From Globisporangium splendens (taxonomy: Eukaryota; Oomycota; Peronosporomycetes; Pythiales; Pythiaceae), in contig VFIW01000029.1 of assembly GCA_006386115.1 (NCBI GenBank), positions 124,001 through 188,000 of the forward strand: a DNA stretch of 64,000 bases. The letters are read 5' to 3'. The notes under the pieces were generated by a model. The model saw only the letters and a list, made by a program, of their open reading frames with translations. It made no database searches and was not told the origin of the DNA. Made by a program: the position numbers and the translations under genes. Of this stretch, positions 27,884 to 38,750 are shown one piece after another (positions within the stretch are counted from its first letter, which is position 1; each line of letters opens with the position of its first letter).

Positions 27884-29248
27884 CTATGAATCTGATATAT
27901 AAAACCTTGGGTACACTGAGGTTGAACCTACGGGATCTTCTAGAAGCTTGAACTTCAAGTCTTGTATAAAATCCCTCCAAAGTGATTGGCTCGCGCCACT
28001 CACTTCAGGCGGCAGAGACACGTCGGTCTCGTCGCCAGCCCAGTTTCCCAAGCAGGAACCATCACTCAGTACTTGATTAGTACATGAGAACAACATTCTG
28101 CACTGATCAGCACAGAGAACACTCGTGACGTCATCGAATGACGTCACACGTGCATGTGGGGACTGTATTACCGTAATCCCTTTGTTATTTGTATCTCCAC
28201 AATGCACGCTGAAGGTGGTGTGTGGCACACTAGATCTGGGAACAGATCCACCTTCATGTAATGGCTGGCTGTGGCCCGTTGCATCTAGACAAAGCTCATC
28301 ATCGAAGGATTCATTGTCGAGTTGATCTGCAGAATAGTCATCTCCACAAAACACGACGTTGTCAGCAACATCATATCTCTGTTGCTCCCGCTCAACTTGG
28401 TTACGGACGCTCAATGTTTCAGCTTCAATGTGACCACGATGATCTCTGGTAGAGTCATGCATATCTGTACCCAGGCCCGCTTCGTCAACGTCTCCAGGGA
28501 CAGAGTCAATATCCGCTTTCTGCTGTCCTGTCTCATTAACACCCGTGGTGTCTTCCTCCGTAGTGTCTGCCTCGCCTTCAGGCTCGACGGCAACGGACAC
28601 ATCGTCGAGGGTCGTTGCTTCTTTTTCCCCATTCGCGCTGTGAGCACTCGGACCACGAACCCGCGCTTCCTCTGAACCGTTTTTACCAGACTCTACGATG
28701 TTTCTACGATAAGATCTTGACATGCGATCCATTTGACACACTGTTGCCGGGACCACTTCTATGTTTTCACACTCCAAGTCCACACTAACGTAGCTCGCGT
28801 CGTCGCCGCCTTCACTCTCAAGTTAACTGTCACATTCATCCACACTCGTTGATTTATCACCTCGCTCAGCTGCACTAGTCGATTCTATGACATCTTCGCC
28901 CCTCTCGACTGTGTTAGCTGATTGAATCCACAGCTCGCGCGTTTCATCTGATGGCAGCTTGTAGCGATCTTTGTACATGATGTGCTCATCAACCCGCACG
29001 TCAGGAACAAACTTGCGCGTCCGATTCTCTGGGAAATATACCTTGCATCTAACCTAAGTGTCGCTGAAGCCAAGTACGTATCCAATAAAGCTGCAATCGC
29101 TAAGTTTTGTCGACCGTTCACTCTTCGGGATGTGTGCGAATGCGGTTGCTCCGAATGCACAAGTGTGGTGCATGTTTGGCTTCTTCCCATAGAAGCGCTG
29201 CCAAGGGGTCGTTTTAATGCTCCTTGCGAACATTACCACGCTTGCCAT
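27884..29248 (-). pseudogene. Copia integrase C-terminus and linker, broken
   Basis: The minus-strand continuation of the Copia at 29,220-31,560, in other frames. From 29,210 it shows the post-catalytic integrase region (PWQRFYGKKPNMHH, FGATAFAHIPKSERS, IGYVLGFSD), then an acidic linker with VIESTSAAERGD, an in-frame TAA near 28,820, and about 290 open codons of hydrophilic Asp/Glu/Ser-rich sequence to 27,884. About 50 residues of the integrase, including the expected third catalytic residue, are missing between EWYGKRG and this part. The RT that should follow is absent; the Gypsy-1 LTR begins there instead. Confidence 0.7.
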
Positions 29249-31560
29249 ACCACTCTGCGATATGAGATATCGTGAACTCTGAACCGCGGTCAGTCACAAT
29301 CGCTTTCACTCTGTGTGGGTTCGCCTGCCGCTCAGCCCATTGAATGTACTCTATCATGCGGTCGTTGGTTTCAGCTTTCGTCCGCAGGAGGTACAGGGTG
29401 AGGGACTTTGAATAGCCGTCCATGATAACAAACATCTGACTGAAGTGAGAGCGTCCAAATCGTCCAGGACTGAGTAAGTCCGCATACACTACTTCGTTTG
29501 GATATTTGATATCACGAACGATTACATTCTGAGGCGACTTGCGGTGTTGCTTTGCGAGTTGGCACGTGTGGCAGTTATTCTGTTCTAGCTTCGTGATCGT
29601 CATTCCACTAACCATGCCATTGTCGGCCATTTCTGACAAGTACTGATTGCACGTGTGGGCCAAACGGAAGTGCCAGGTTTGCAAGTCGGCTGCACCATCT
29701 GCTCGAGTGTAGTTCACGAAGTGTTCCTTATGTCCATCCTTCTTGGTACTTGAGAGGAAACTGTTAAACGCGCGGAATGGCCAACTCTGAAAATCTTCGT
29801 CGAACTTCGCCTCGATAATCACAGATTCACCCTTGTAGATCTTCTTCATTCTTGTAGTTCGATCGTAGTCGTACTCAAACCCTTGTTGAAGACCAAGACC
29901 TGGTGAGAACAAATTTGTTGCATTTGGAAGATAAAGCACATTATCCACCGTGAATACAGGAAACATATTCTCGTTCTGCTCGCAGTGTGTCGCGAGTGCA
30001 ATTGTGCCGATCCCAACTGGCTTCGCAGTCGTACTGTTCACAAATTCGATCTTCCCTGATGCATCCCCTTCTGCATCAAAGGCTCTATAATGCACGAAGT
30101 ACTGTTTGTTTCCAGCGACGTGCACATTACTCCCTGGATCAACGATCCACAGATCATCTTCGGCACAGCAGGAACTCGATATCTCGGGCGCACAATCTGC
30201 CGCTTCCTCAAACCCCGCCATCTTCGCGGCGTCAGGATGTGGTTCAAGCATTTTCGAAACTAAACTTGACACCACTGGGCTTGCTGCAGGAGGCTTGCAT
30301 TCGCCCTCATCGTGTTTGTGCTTCGTGCTACGCGTCACGCAATTCGCGGAGGCGATCTCCTTCTTTGTTGGCAACGAGCAATTCTTCGCTACGTGACCAG
30401 GTTGATCACAATTACAGCAATTTCCTTTTGCCTTCTGTGTCCTCGAATGTGCTCCTTTTTCTACATTCGTTGACACCTTGCCCTTTTTATGCTGATGTGT
30501 ACCACCATGCTGACTGACCTGATGCATCTGTTTTGCCTCAGCTTCCTTTGTCTGCATTTCTGCTTCAGCAAGTAGTATCATGTCGCGGACATACTCTGGC
30601 GAACTCTTCTTGTCGCCGTACTTAACGGTTTGCTTCATCGCGTTGTACTCGGACATGTTAGGTACGGAGTCCAGCAGCATGTACTCGAAGTCGTAGTCGG
30701 CAATTCCACGTTGCAGTACTTCAAGTCTCTCCTTGAGCTGAAACATGGCCGCCAAGTGCGCTACCATATCACCATGCTTCCCTTTGCTCGATCTCAACTG
30801 GTTTGAGATCCGCCGCGCTTCCAACGCCACTCTCTTGGTGTCCGCCGCGCCCTCATAATGCGTCACGAGGTCCTCCCACACTTCCGAGCCATTTGTGTGG
30901 TTGAAGTAGCGGCTTGCCAGCGCTTCAGAAAGAGATCCCAGGATCAGGCGATACACTTTCGCTTGGCACTGCACAAACCTGCGTTTTCGATCCACATCCC
31001 AGCTGGCGTCTTCATTTAGCTGCCCGGTTGCTACGTCGTGAATCTCCTGCTCGCCGAACAGCGCTAACATTGTAATGGGGCTTCCCGTTACATGGATTTT
31101 TGGGTACAAAGAGTGTGGGTCATACCCACACGGGTTCCACCACTCTCTACAAACCCACCCGTTAACCCATGAACACTGTATGGAGCCAGTTGCATTTTTA
31201 GTCAATAAGAACTTTCTATTAAAGTTTAATCTCATTGGATGATAGTCGGATTGGACACCTGACTATACCAATCAAAGACGCCGTAGGAACAACCCATCAG
31301 ATTTGCATTTCAAACCTTAAGATTTCAATTCACTTCTCTTTTTGCACATTATCGCGCAAAGCTCCCTTCCTTCTTTTGGACACAGCGTTACCGCTGTGTC
31401 CTTCCTCTCACCTGCGCTTCCTCAACGCACGTGTACGCCGTGTAACGGGCATTCCCGTTACAAATATCATCGCCTTGTAATACGGCCAGTTCTCGCCATT
31501 CCAATTTAAGGGCGTCCCCTTGCTGGATAGCTCAAACTTCCTGCACGGCGATGTCATCAT
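29220..31560 (-). pseudogene. Copia gag, protease and integrase (left arm)
   Basis: The gag start is the ATG at 31560. An insertion (31071-31462) splits gag between NWPYYKAM and LALFGEQ. The rest is open: Gag helical region, CCHC knuckle (CCNCDQPGHVAKNC), protease with WIVDPGSNVH as the active-site segment, integrase zinc region (WHFRLAHT, CHTCQLAK) and catalytic core with the first two acidic residues (VYADLLSP; VTDRGSEF). It is then broken by a deletion with frame change at about 29,220. The ATG in front of the inserted element would give a false fusion start. Confidence 0.82.
31071..31462. repeat. Solo-LTR-like insertion in Copia gag (left arm)
   Basis: 392 bp, both ends TG...CA. Each end is itself a near-palindrome built on TGTAACGGG/CCCGTTACA. 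The flanks AACAT and AATAT look like a 5-bp target duplication with one change. Removing it restores the gag reading frame. The terminal TGTAACGGG resembles the Gypsy-2 LTR end, so a related LTR family is likely. The right arm has the same insertion at 62,253-62,911, there enlarged by a SINE. Confidence 0.65.
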
Positions 31561-31615
31561 TTCTCGGATCAATCTCTTGTTGCAATCAACAGCGGCTTTG
31601 GGCTCATAACCCTTT

Positions 31616-31867
31616 TGAGAATTGAAAAACAGATTGAGTAGAGAAAATGCACCTTGTTGTAGGATTATTGGAGATTGAGCAGCCAGAGGGACGGCTCAGT
31701 GCTTGATACATATGTATTGCTCTTCTGCTTTCTAACTGCCGCATCTGAGCTCTTGCGACAGACCTTCGTCTCTGAGGGTACCAGCGTGATATCGGTACAA
31801 CCGGTATCTGGCATATACTGTGGTAGTATCATGTGAGGATTTGGACCTGGTCCAAATACAAATAACA
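31616..31867. repeat. Copia 5' LTR (left arm)
   Basis: 252 bp; in Copia sense it begins TGTTATTTGT with a palindromic TTTGGACCAGGTCCAAAT and ends TTCAATTCTCA. A GGTTATGAGC segment follows a few bases later, resembling the usual Copia primer-binding site from initiator tRNA-Met. The mirror copy lies at 61,848-62,099. No 3' LTR of this element is in the window. Confidence 0.65.
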
Positions 31868-33002
31868 AGTCTAGATCGGACCTGGCCGACCCAGCAGAAA
31901 TACGAAATTGGAGGTCTCGCTACTGAGTTTTTTCATGGATTTGACAGTAAGGTTTTATGAGGAAGGAGAATTTTCATGAGCAGCTGATCGACGCTTCCAG
32001 CAAAACAAAACACTTCAAATTGATGCTTTCTTTGGCCGGGCTTTCAACTCGATTTACTGCGCCTATGTCGAAAGTGACCGTAGCCATACTGTCAGACATG
32101 CGTTTCCATAGTCAATGTGAAGGCAACGATTTATACTCTGATGATGGCCGCAACTGTGTTCGCAATGATGGCAGTAATGGCAGTTCTGTGCCCACACCAT
32201 CACAAGCAGCTACACCGCCGCCACGTAGAGCAACAGCACCATCACAAGCCTCGTAACAAGCAGCATCACCGCCATCATGATTGCCTCAGGCGCCACGAAA
32301 AACAACAGCGCCGCAACCACCACCGCTGCGAGTAGAACCACCACCAACACGAGCAGCGCCGCAGCCCTGCAGCCACCAAAAGCAGAACTAGCGGTATCGA
32401 CATTATATTTAGAATTCGAAGCTTTCCGGTTCGAGGCATCCCCACCGCCGCAATGCGCAAAAAGTTTCGGTATCACGCCAAGGGCGGCGGATATAATGTC
32501 CTTTGGTCGCGGAAGCGCAAGGACCAGATGTGTCGTGGAAATGTCAGATATTTCATGAATATCTGTCGCGCTGGCGCGATGATTGCTGTGATGCCTTTGC
32601 AATGCTTACAGTTACCGGAGGCGAACGACGCACTTAGTGTGTTGCGTGAGAAAGGTAAATGAGGAATTGCAGAGTCGGATGGAGACAAAAGAGTAATTGG
32701 GTATGCTGAAGGGCTTCATGCAAAATGCTCGTATAGATAACCTTCAATTCACCGAAGTTCTGACCAGAAAGCAATCACATGCCACACGTCAGCAAAATGA
32801 AAGATTCTGGGATGTTTAAAAAATTGCGCGCACTCTTAAGAAGCCTACCGACTTGCAATACGTCTCGTTGAAACTTGTCGCTTTCTTAACACATATAGGC
32901 GATGTTGGGCACTATGACAACATTCGCATGCATACATCAGATAGCTGCGGATCTGAACATACACTTCACCAATTTAGGATAGAACTTACACTGCAGGGCT
33001 AG
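31868..33002. other. Unassigned region with conflicting small ORFs (left arm)
   Basis: No recognised gene. A minus-strand frame (32602-32210, 130 codons) ends in a very long hydrophobic Ala/Val/Leu stretch that could be one or two membrane spans. On the plus strand 32117-32335 starts with a plausible signal peptide (MKATIYTLMMAATVFAMM) followed by a His-rich tail. They overlap antisense and at most one is real. Both are conserved in the right arm, which proves nothing because the arms are near-identical. 32,700-33,002 shows nothing. Confidence 0.3.
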
Positions 33003-33395
33003 CTACACCAATCTCTTTACCATCTTCGAAAATGTGTTCAATGACTTTCCACTCAGAACTCTTTTGCTCTCAATTATTTCGGCTGCTTCTTCATACGACA
33101 TATTATTTTTCGAGGCACAAAGCTTGGTAGCATCGTAGTAAACTTTCCGCCGCGAAAAAAACCTGTTCTCGGTCGAGTCAGCACACCACTTCGGCCCAAA
33201 TCGTTTTACTGCTTCTCGGACTGAAATTTGACCACCTAGCCCAATCGCGTACTCGCACCAAACCTCGGGAACAGTGCGCAACGATCTACTTAATCGCAGT
33301 TGTCCCTTTATCGCGACAGAGTACTTGTCAATGCGCTGCGGAGGTGCCGGTGGTTGTTCTTGCGGTTTCTGTTTGTCTCCGTCAACTATGGTCAA
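33003..33395 (-). pseudogene. GCR1_C-like DNA-binding part of a Crypton (left arm)
   Basis: A 130-codon frame. Residues about 28-95 match the pattern of the GCR1_C/CBF3-type DNA-binding domain found at the C-terminus of Crypton recombinases: an LSRSLRTVPEVWCEYAIG start, then SVREAVKRFGPKWC and FFSRRKVYYDAT. The N-terminus is Pro/Gln-rich. It overlaps the end of the preceding frame by 4 bp in another phase, so it was probably the last part of a single recombinase protein (or a separate exon). It is the same strand and order as in Cryptons. Confidence 0.65.
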
Positions 33396-33911
33396 AACGA
33401 GCTTTTGCTGACCGGTAGCGGTGCCTGTTTTTTCAAGTTGCTGACCTCGGACGCGAGGCTGTCCAGCTTTCCATGTACGGACTCAAATCCTGCTTTTAGA
33501 GCAGTAGCTACGAGAGGAATAGCGGACTCGAGGGTTTTGGCGTGTAGTGCTTCTGCTGAGGGGACTTTGGCTATCACTTCATCTTCGAAAGCGCGATACT
33601 CTGATGACAAAAAGAGTGGATCTTGCCAAATAGGATGATCTCTAAACTGGCGGCGGAGAAGCACGGAGTCTTGTAAAAAAAAATACCCGCAGGTCGTGGA
33701 GCATGCCGACAAAACCTCCTGCTGCAATTTCCTTGGTTTCTCTTTTTTCAAAATCAGCCTCTGCTTTCTCGAGATCACGATACACTATGGCACGACCAGT
33801 GCTATAAGAGGCAAATTTATCGATGATGCTATTCATGCAGATCTTTCGACCTGTTATCCAAAAGCGCTCCCTGTTCTCAGTGGCAGTGCTTGCCCGGAGC
33901 ACCAAGTGCAT
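33392..33911 (-). pseudogene. Middle part of a Crypton recombinase, frameshifted (left arm)
   Basis: Two overlapping frames (33911-33642 and 33778-33392) together read as the helical region that usually follows the tyrosine-recombinase domain of Cryptons: GGFVGMLHDLR in one frame and LQDSVLLRRQF with PIWQDPLF in the next. The change of frame falls in a run of nine T (about 33,670-33,680, minus strand), a typical slippage lesion. A heptad-like end (LDSLASEVSNLKK) leads to the GCR1_C-like part. Confidence 0.55.
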
Positions 33912-34091
33912 GGGCCATCAGCGGCACTATACTGAACCTTTGTGCCTGGCTGCAACATGCATTTACGCATACACGCCCCAAGTATAAAAGCACGATGACT
34001 CATTACCTGAAATGAGCCATTTCCCAAATGACTCACTTGCTGATCAAGTGTGTGAGTGTCGTTCCTGGAGTGACGGTCTTCAACCTCCACT

Positions 34092-35315
34092 TCAACTGCT
34101 CCGTCTGCTCAAACTCGGCAACAAAATCTCCACACACACCATCCTTTGCAGCTCGTCACATGGTGTGACACAACCTCGGGTCAGCCAATATGAGCCACCT
34201 TTGGTAGGAAAACCGGCGAGTGAACGCATCGCTTTTCGGGGTATTGTAGTCAAATAACAACCTTCCATACGACCACTATTCCACCGACCAGCTCGCCTAA
34301 TTTGAGCTTCATCGGCGCCATTTGACTCCGCTATTTTGGCTGCTGATACGCGATTGGAGTGCATCCATACAGACGAGTCAATCCCACACGACTCAAATGC
34401 ACGCTTTATTCCGTCGAGCTGAGCGTTGTACGAGAGCTGGACTTTGGAATCTTTGCCTTTCAATAGATGGATGTCGTGCCAAGCTTTCCGGTTTGTCAGA
34501 ACCGGGAAGGGCTCCAAATCCACGTGCCACCTCCAAAAGAGGTACATTGCGACGGCGTTCACGGGGCAAAGTAGGACTTTTTTGCATCGCATTGCAACAC
34601 CGTACTCTACTCTCCCGTGTTGGTTGGTTTTTCCTTTCGTCGTGATTACGACTAGTGGGGTACAGTGCTGTGGGCTTTCGTCACTCAACGACAGAGTCAG
34701 CAAATCAGGAAACTGGATGTACCTTCTTGACTCTCCTCGGGCAAGAAGAGCGTGTCCGAGAAGAAAATCAACGCGATCTCTTAGTGCTACACCAGATTGT
34801 TGACTTAACCAAAACGAGCTCAATGCCTTCATGTCTTCAACGTTGTACCCATCGAGCACTGTTCCTACACCGCGATCGGCGTACGCCTCACGCTTCCGCG
34901 TCACTTCACTGCGTTTCAATAGATCCACGAGAGCACGGAGTGCCATTCCACGAGGATGCGATTCTTCGTTCATGCCGAGAGACTTCTGCTGCTGGTACAG
35001 GTCAACAATGGCCTTCACATACGCGTCAATGGACTCGAACCCTAGCGCTTGCGGAGTTCCGTCGGCCTGCTTAAACCGCTTGTTTCCTCGCGGGACGACA
35101 AAATTGTCCAGAAAGTCAACGAGCTTCGCTTCATACACCAGCTCGCCATCACAAAAGCCCTTGGACGCGCACCACTCACGGTACTCCTTTTGCTTGTTCA
35201 TGTACTGCTTTTGTGTGTTTGCAGACCGCTCAGTGGCCTGGCGAGCGAGGACGTTCACCACAGCATGATGTAGCGATTGCGCGTTGGCCACGTTTACCGA
35301 GACGACGTCTGCCAT
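34092..35315 (-). pseudogene. Crypton-type tyrosine recombinase (left arm)
   Basis: A 407-codon frame starting at ATG 35315. It catalyses strand exchange through a 3'-phosphotyrosine. Catalytic set visible: Arg197/198 (RGESRRYIQF), His319 and Arg322 (WMHSNRVSA), Trp345 (AGRWNSGRM) and Tyr354 (GCYLT). The N-terminal 100 residues form the core-binding region (NTQKQYMNKQKEYREW). The segment after Tyr354 (AMRSLAGF, GSYWLTRG) is typical of Crypton/GCR1 proteins. Near 34,128 the frame is lost by a single-base difference; beyond it the other frame continues with related residues to a GTGAGT splice-donor-like site. The start and catalytic residues are intact, the C-terminus is not. Confidence 0.78.
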
Positions 35316-35527
35316 CGGTTCCCCTCTGCTTGATCTTTTGTGTTAATCCGTGCTTTCGAGGTGCTGGTGGGAGAGGAAGGGGTGAGTGGGTGGATGTTTG
35401 TGGAGGAGGCAAAGGAAAAACCTAGTCGTGAAACGCGCCGATAAATTTTCACATTTTATCAATTTAAGACGGATATTTAATTATGGAGGATGATATGGCT
35501 GCGAGATACATCCGTATTTCGCTCATG

Positions 35528-35902
35528 TCACAGTGCATCTATCAAGTATTTCATGTCCGAGTCCTCGGACCCGGTCCGGATTTGTTGGTAGATACTGACC
35601 TGTATCTCAACAGGGTCTTGTACTGCATCGCTTGTTGGCAACGTTGCCGGTTCGTGACTAGTGGTCACATACAGCGGGTAATGGTGCGCCGTCCTGGTGG
35701 GCGTTGCGGTTGTGCTTCGTGGCGGAGTGACCACGATAGCGGGTGCGTAGTCGTGCTCATATTGGTCGTGCATTCCATTCCTCACCACCCTAGGGCCTCC
35801 AAGAAGGGGGATTCTCTCCCTGGGATGGGCCGGCCCAAACTGGACCGCTGAGGCTGGAACTGGACCGCTTGTGCTTGACTTGGAAAGTTGGAGAATAGTC
35901 AC
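35528..35902 (-). CDS. Hypothetical protein (left arm)
   Basis: A 124-codon frame between the coiled-coil gene and the recombinase, same strand. Thr/Ser/Pro-rich, with HDQYEHDYAPAIVV and TPPRSTTATPTRTAHH. No domain recognised. It differs from the right-arm copy by one residue (M/I near the end). Both ends carry GGACCNGGTCC-like palindromes resembling the Copia LTR tip, so it might instead be a remnant of repeat DNA. Confidence 0.3.
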   Translation of the reverse strand: MTILQLSKSSTSGPVPASAVQFGPAHPRERIPLLGGPRVVRNGMHDQYEHDYAPAIVVTPPRSTTATPTRTAHHYPLYVTTSHEPATLPTSDAVQDPVEIQVSIYQQIRTGSEDSDMKYLIDAL

Positions 35903-36061
35903 AAAAATATAGTTATATGATAATTAAGGAGAGAGGCTCTAAGTTCAGGAGGTTGCTCGGTTTTGAGTAAAACGTATCCATGATCACGAGTAATCACAGC
36001 CGCTCACCCGACAAACATGTTGGATACTCGAGCCAAAAAAAGAGCGTGTCGGAGCGGCAGA

Positions 36062-36680
36062 CTACTTGAAGCGCGCGTTCATCACCACCTCCATCTTCGA
36101 GCGATTCGTGCGACCGTACTCGGCGCAGCAGCCCTTGATGTGCTGCTTCCGGCAGGACCTGCAGATGTTGAGGCTCTGGAAGAGTATGCGCGGGTCGGCA
36201 CTGATCGCGCTCTGCATGTCGATGCCCTCCTTGGGCGCGCACCCACTCCTTGAAGGCCCTGGTGACGTCCCGCTTGGGCAGCTCCGCGCCCGCCGCGAAC
36301 TCCACGCGCTCGATGAAGAAGCGATACGAGAGGTCCTTACTCTCGTCCTCGCTCTCTACCTTCGGCTCATCTTTACACTCTTGCTGTGGCTCCTTTCTAG
36401 ACACTTCCTTCGGCTCCGCGAAAGTTCTGTCCGCCAGCGCGAGCATCAGCTCGTCCATCTTCCTGTTCAGTAGCTCCGACAGATCCGCCACCTTCGCTTC
36501 CAGGCGCTCATGATGCTGGCGATCCACGTCCAACCTCTGTTGGAGCAGGCTCACGCGCGTCAGCAGCAGCTTCACCGCCTCATCCTTCAGTAGTCTGATG
36601 TCGAGCGGCGCCGCCACCGGCTCCTCCGCAGCTTCTTCCACTGGGGTGGGCGGGCGAGATCGCCGGTTTCTATAAATCAT
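36062..36680 (-). pseudogene. Coiled-coil protein with C-terminal Cys motif, frameshifted (left arm)
   Basis: The ATG at 36680 lies 25 bp after the capsid-gene stop, same strand, suggesting a cassette. Residues about 27-80 are a heptad-rich helix (LLTRVSLLQQRLDV, RLEAKVADLSELL). An acidic Lys/Glu linker follows, then a compact C-terminal domain (FIERVEF, RDVTRAFKEWV) that continues, in another frame, with CRSCRKQHIKGCC and NRSKMEVVM to a TAG at 36062. The frame is lost in a GC-dinucleotide run near 36,235; the right arm has two bases fewer there and is also out of frame. I do not recognise the family; a DNA-binding or packaging role would be a guess. Confidence 0.5.
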
Positions 36681-36705
36681 GACTGTATGTTATGTAAGAA
36701 AGTTC

Positions 36706-38750
36706 TCAGTCGTATTCGTGGACCTCTCCCGTTAATCGATCCACGCTGAGGGACCGACCATAGCAGATCAGAACCAGATAGTTTGTGCCCTGGCTGCAGT
36801 TGTTCACGCTGCTGACCAAGATGGACTGGGGAATTTCTGGGTTCGTCACGCGAGAGCAATCCGCCAGCAGGATGCGCTGCACATTCGACCACTTGTTGAA
36901 GTCTAGGAGGCCGTTCGAGATTTTTTTTAATTTTATTGAGGTATATTTAGGTTCATCGTCGTGACCTACAATATCCATATTGAGAGGTCGGAATTACAGG
37001 GCTGGGTCTTATTGCCCCCCATGGGGTCCTACCTCGACCCCTGATTGGGCCCGATGAACTTCGATTTTCCGCACGTTGAAAATCCCGCTCTGAATGGGAC
37101 TCGAACCCGCAATCAACAGCGTAGAGGTCAGAAGCTTACCCCACTAGAACCGCGCCACCGGTTAGGCCGTTCGAGATTTCGTGCGTCAAGCCGCCATTCA
37201 CAGAGGCGATCTTGCTGAGCTCGTCGAAAAACGACTCATAATTGTAGTCAATCGTCTTGTTGAAGATGCTCTCGTTGCCAATCTGGACCTGGAAGTTGCG
37301 CACACTAGAGCCTGGCTGGCACGTCAACGGAGCTGAATCGAACGGCGAGGCGAACTGCTGGGCGAGATTGGCGGACGAGTTTGCGCAATGGCCGCTCGAC
37401 GTTTCCGCAAATGGCATGAGCGCCACGTACTTGATGCTCTTGAGCGAGGCGCTCAGTTGGAAACTGAAGGCAACGTTCTGCTGCGAGGTGCTAACGCCTG
37501 TGCCGGCTTTTTGCTGGAAATATTGGGCGTAGCAATCCAAGTAATTCAACTTCTTAATCGGGTTTTTGAACTATCTGGGTTGGATTTGCGATATCGTAGA
37601 ATGGGATGTATAAACGGCTTGTCGTAAACGGGAATACCTGGCCGCTGGTAGCCAGAGTCGTTAAAGAGTTCTGGAGCAGGCCGAACGCAACGCGAAGTGC
37701 TCCAGCAGTCGCGTGGGGCACATCATTCATTGGGTTGCCGGCAGCAGCAGATGCGATCATGATAGGAACCGTGGTTCCTGACGTCAGGGTGGTACCCGCG
37801 AGCGACATCACGTTCGAAGCCCCAGTCGTTACGTCGACGTAGCCTTGATTGACGCCGAGCTTGATCTTGATTTGTGGGTTCGCGACCAGATCGAGTTCCT
37901 TGAAAATCGGATGCAGGTCAACCAGCCGGATGTTTAGCATGTGATACCAAGTGACCGCAATACCACCAGCTGCAGAAGCCGTGTTAACGAAACCCCCCTT
38001 GCTATTCTGCTGGATCATGCTGGGGATTCCTCCCGATCGGGTAGTCGTCCAACCATACGGGTTCGCTGCTGCGAGCGTGCTCCCATCCGTTGAAGTGGCA
38101 ATCTGATCTGGATTATTGTACAGCCGGCTGATGAACCCAGTGTTGTAAGGAGGAGCCGTGCCCGTAGATTCAGGAACCAAACCCGTAGCTGCTGTCGACG
38201 TCACATTTGTTGTGTTGTTCAGATAGCCATCGCCCCAGGCACTAGCCGCAGCGCTGCCACTAGATTGAGCGAATAAAACGCTGGCAGAATCGTCCGGAGC
38301 TAAAAACGCACCCGCTCCTCGCTTGACCACATCAATCGAACTCCACTCCGTCATCGCGCGCAGATTGTTCCAATACAGCTTGTAGTCGTTGTCCGTGATA
38401 ATGCCCTTGCCGTTGAGTTCGACGCTGAGCGAATCAATGACATTCCAAACGCCACAATTCAGACCGACAGCATATTTGGAGACCGTACCTGCCAATGCAT
38501 TTGTGCCATGCGTGTTTTTCATCGTAACAACGTAGGGCAGCGCGATATACGCGTCGCGGAGACTTCCGAAACCGGTGGAGCCATTCAGCTGGCTGGTAGC
38601 ATCGATAGTGATAACGCCAGCCTGGTAGGAGCCGTTGGAGTTGCCGACGCAGTGCACTACGCGCTTGTCCTTTGAGACAGACACGACGGGCTCAGGAGAG
38701 ACCGAGCAGTCGCTCTGGAACTGATTGACGAGTTGCGTCGAGGCAGCCAT
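36706..38750 (-). pseudogene. Double jelly-roll-type major capsid protein, virophage/Polinton-like (left arm)
   Basis: About 600 codons from ATG 38750, in three blocks. Block 1 (38750-37554) has the N-terminal pattern of virophage/Polinton-like capsids: SLRDAYIALPYVV, CGVWNVIDSLSVELNGK and YKLYWNNLRAMTEW. Block 2 (37553-37180) is in a shifted frame (QQNVAFSFQLSASLKSIKYV). Block 3 (36923-36706) has the characteristic end: ILLADCSRV, then LVLICYGRSLSVDRLTGEV, like the last strands of the second jelly roll. Lesions: a frame change with TAA at 37554, and a SINE (36924-37163) with a 16-bp TSD between blocks 2 and 3. It is rich in Ser/Thr/Asn/Gly as capsids often are. The assignment is by motif pattern, not by search. 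Confidence 0.62.
36924..37163 (-). mobile_element. tRNA-derived SINE in the capsid gene (left arm)
   Basis: 240 bp in capsid sense. Head with box A-like TGGCGCGGTTCTAGTGGGG and box B GGTTCGAGTCC, a body with GGACCCCATGGGGGGCAA, and an A-rich tail (AATAAAATTAAAAAAA). Flanked by AGGCCGTTCGAGATTT at 36908-36923 and 37164-37179 (16-bp TSD). Present in both arms, so it predates the duplication. Confidence 0.88.

Larger units (their letters stand above)
29982..38581. repeat. Left arm of a large inverted duplication
   Basis: 8,600 bp that reappears inverted at 46,607-64,000. The inner edge is inside the capsid gene (last shared bases GCTCCACCGG in capsid sense). Position pairs sum to 85,188 near the centre, 85,186 after a 2-bp difference in the coiled-coil gene, 93,715 past the Gypsy-2 insertion and 93,982 past the extra SINE, so there are no other indels. 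Differences are sparse substitutions. The outer end lies beyond the window. Confidence 0.95.

Noticed and set aside
31074..31235. Start of Copia polyprotein at MRLNFNRKF
   Set aside because: This stretch is the inserted solo-LTR-like element; real gag begins at 31560 and resumes after the insert.
36924..36978. Start codon MDIVGHDDEP for a short protein
   Set aside because: The ATG lies in the SINE and the frame enters the last capsid block only by chance.
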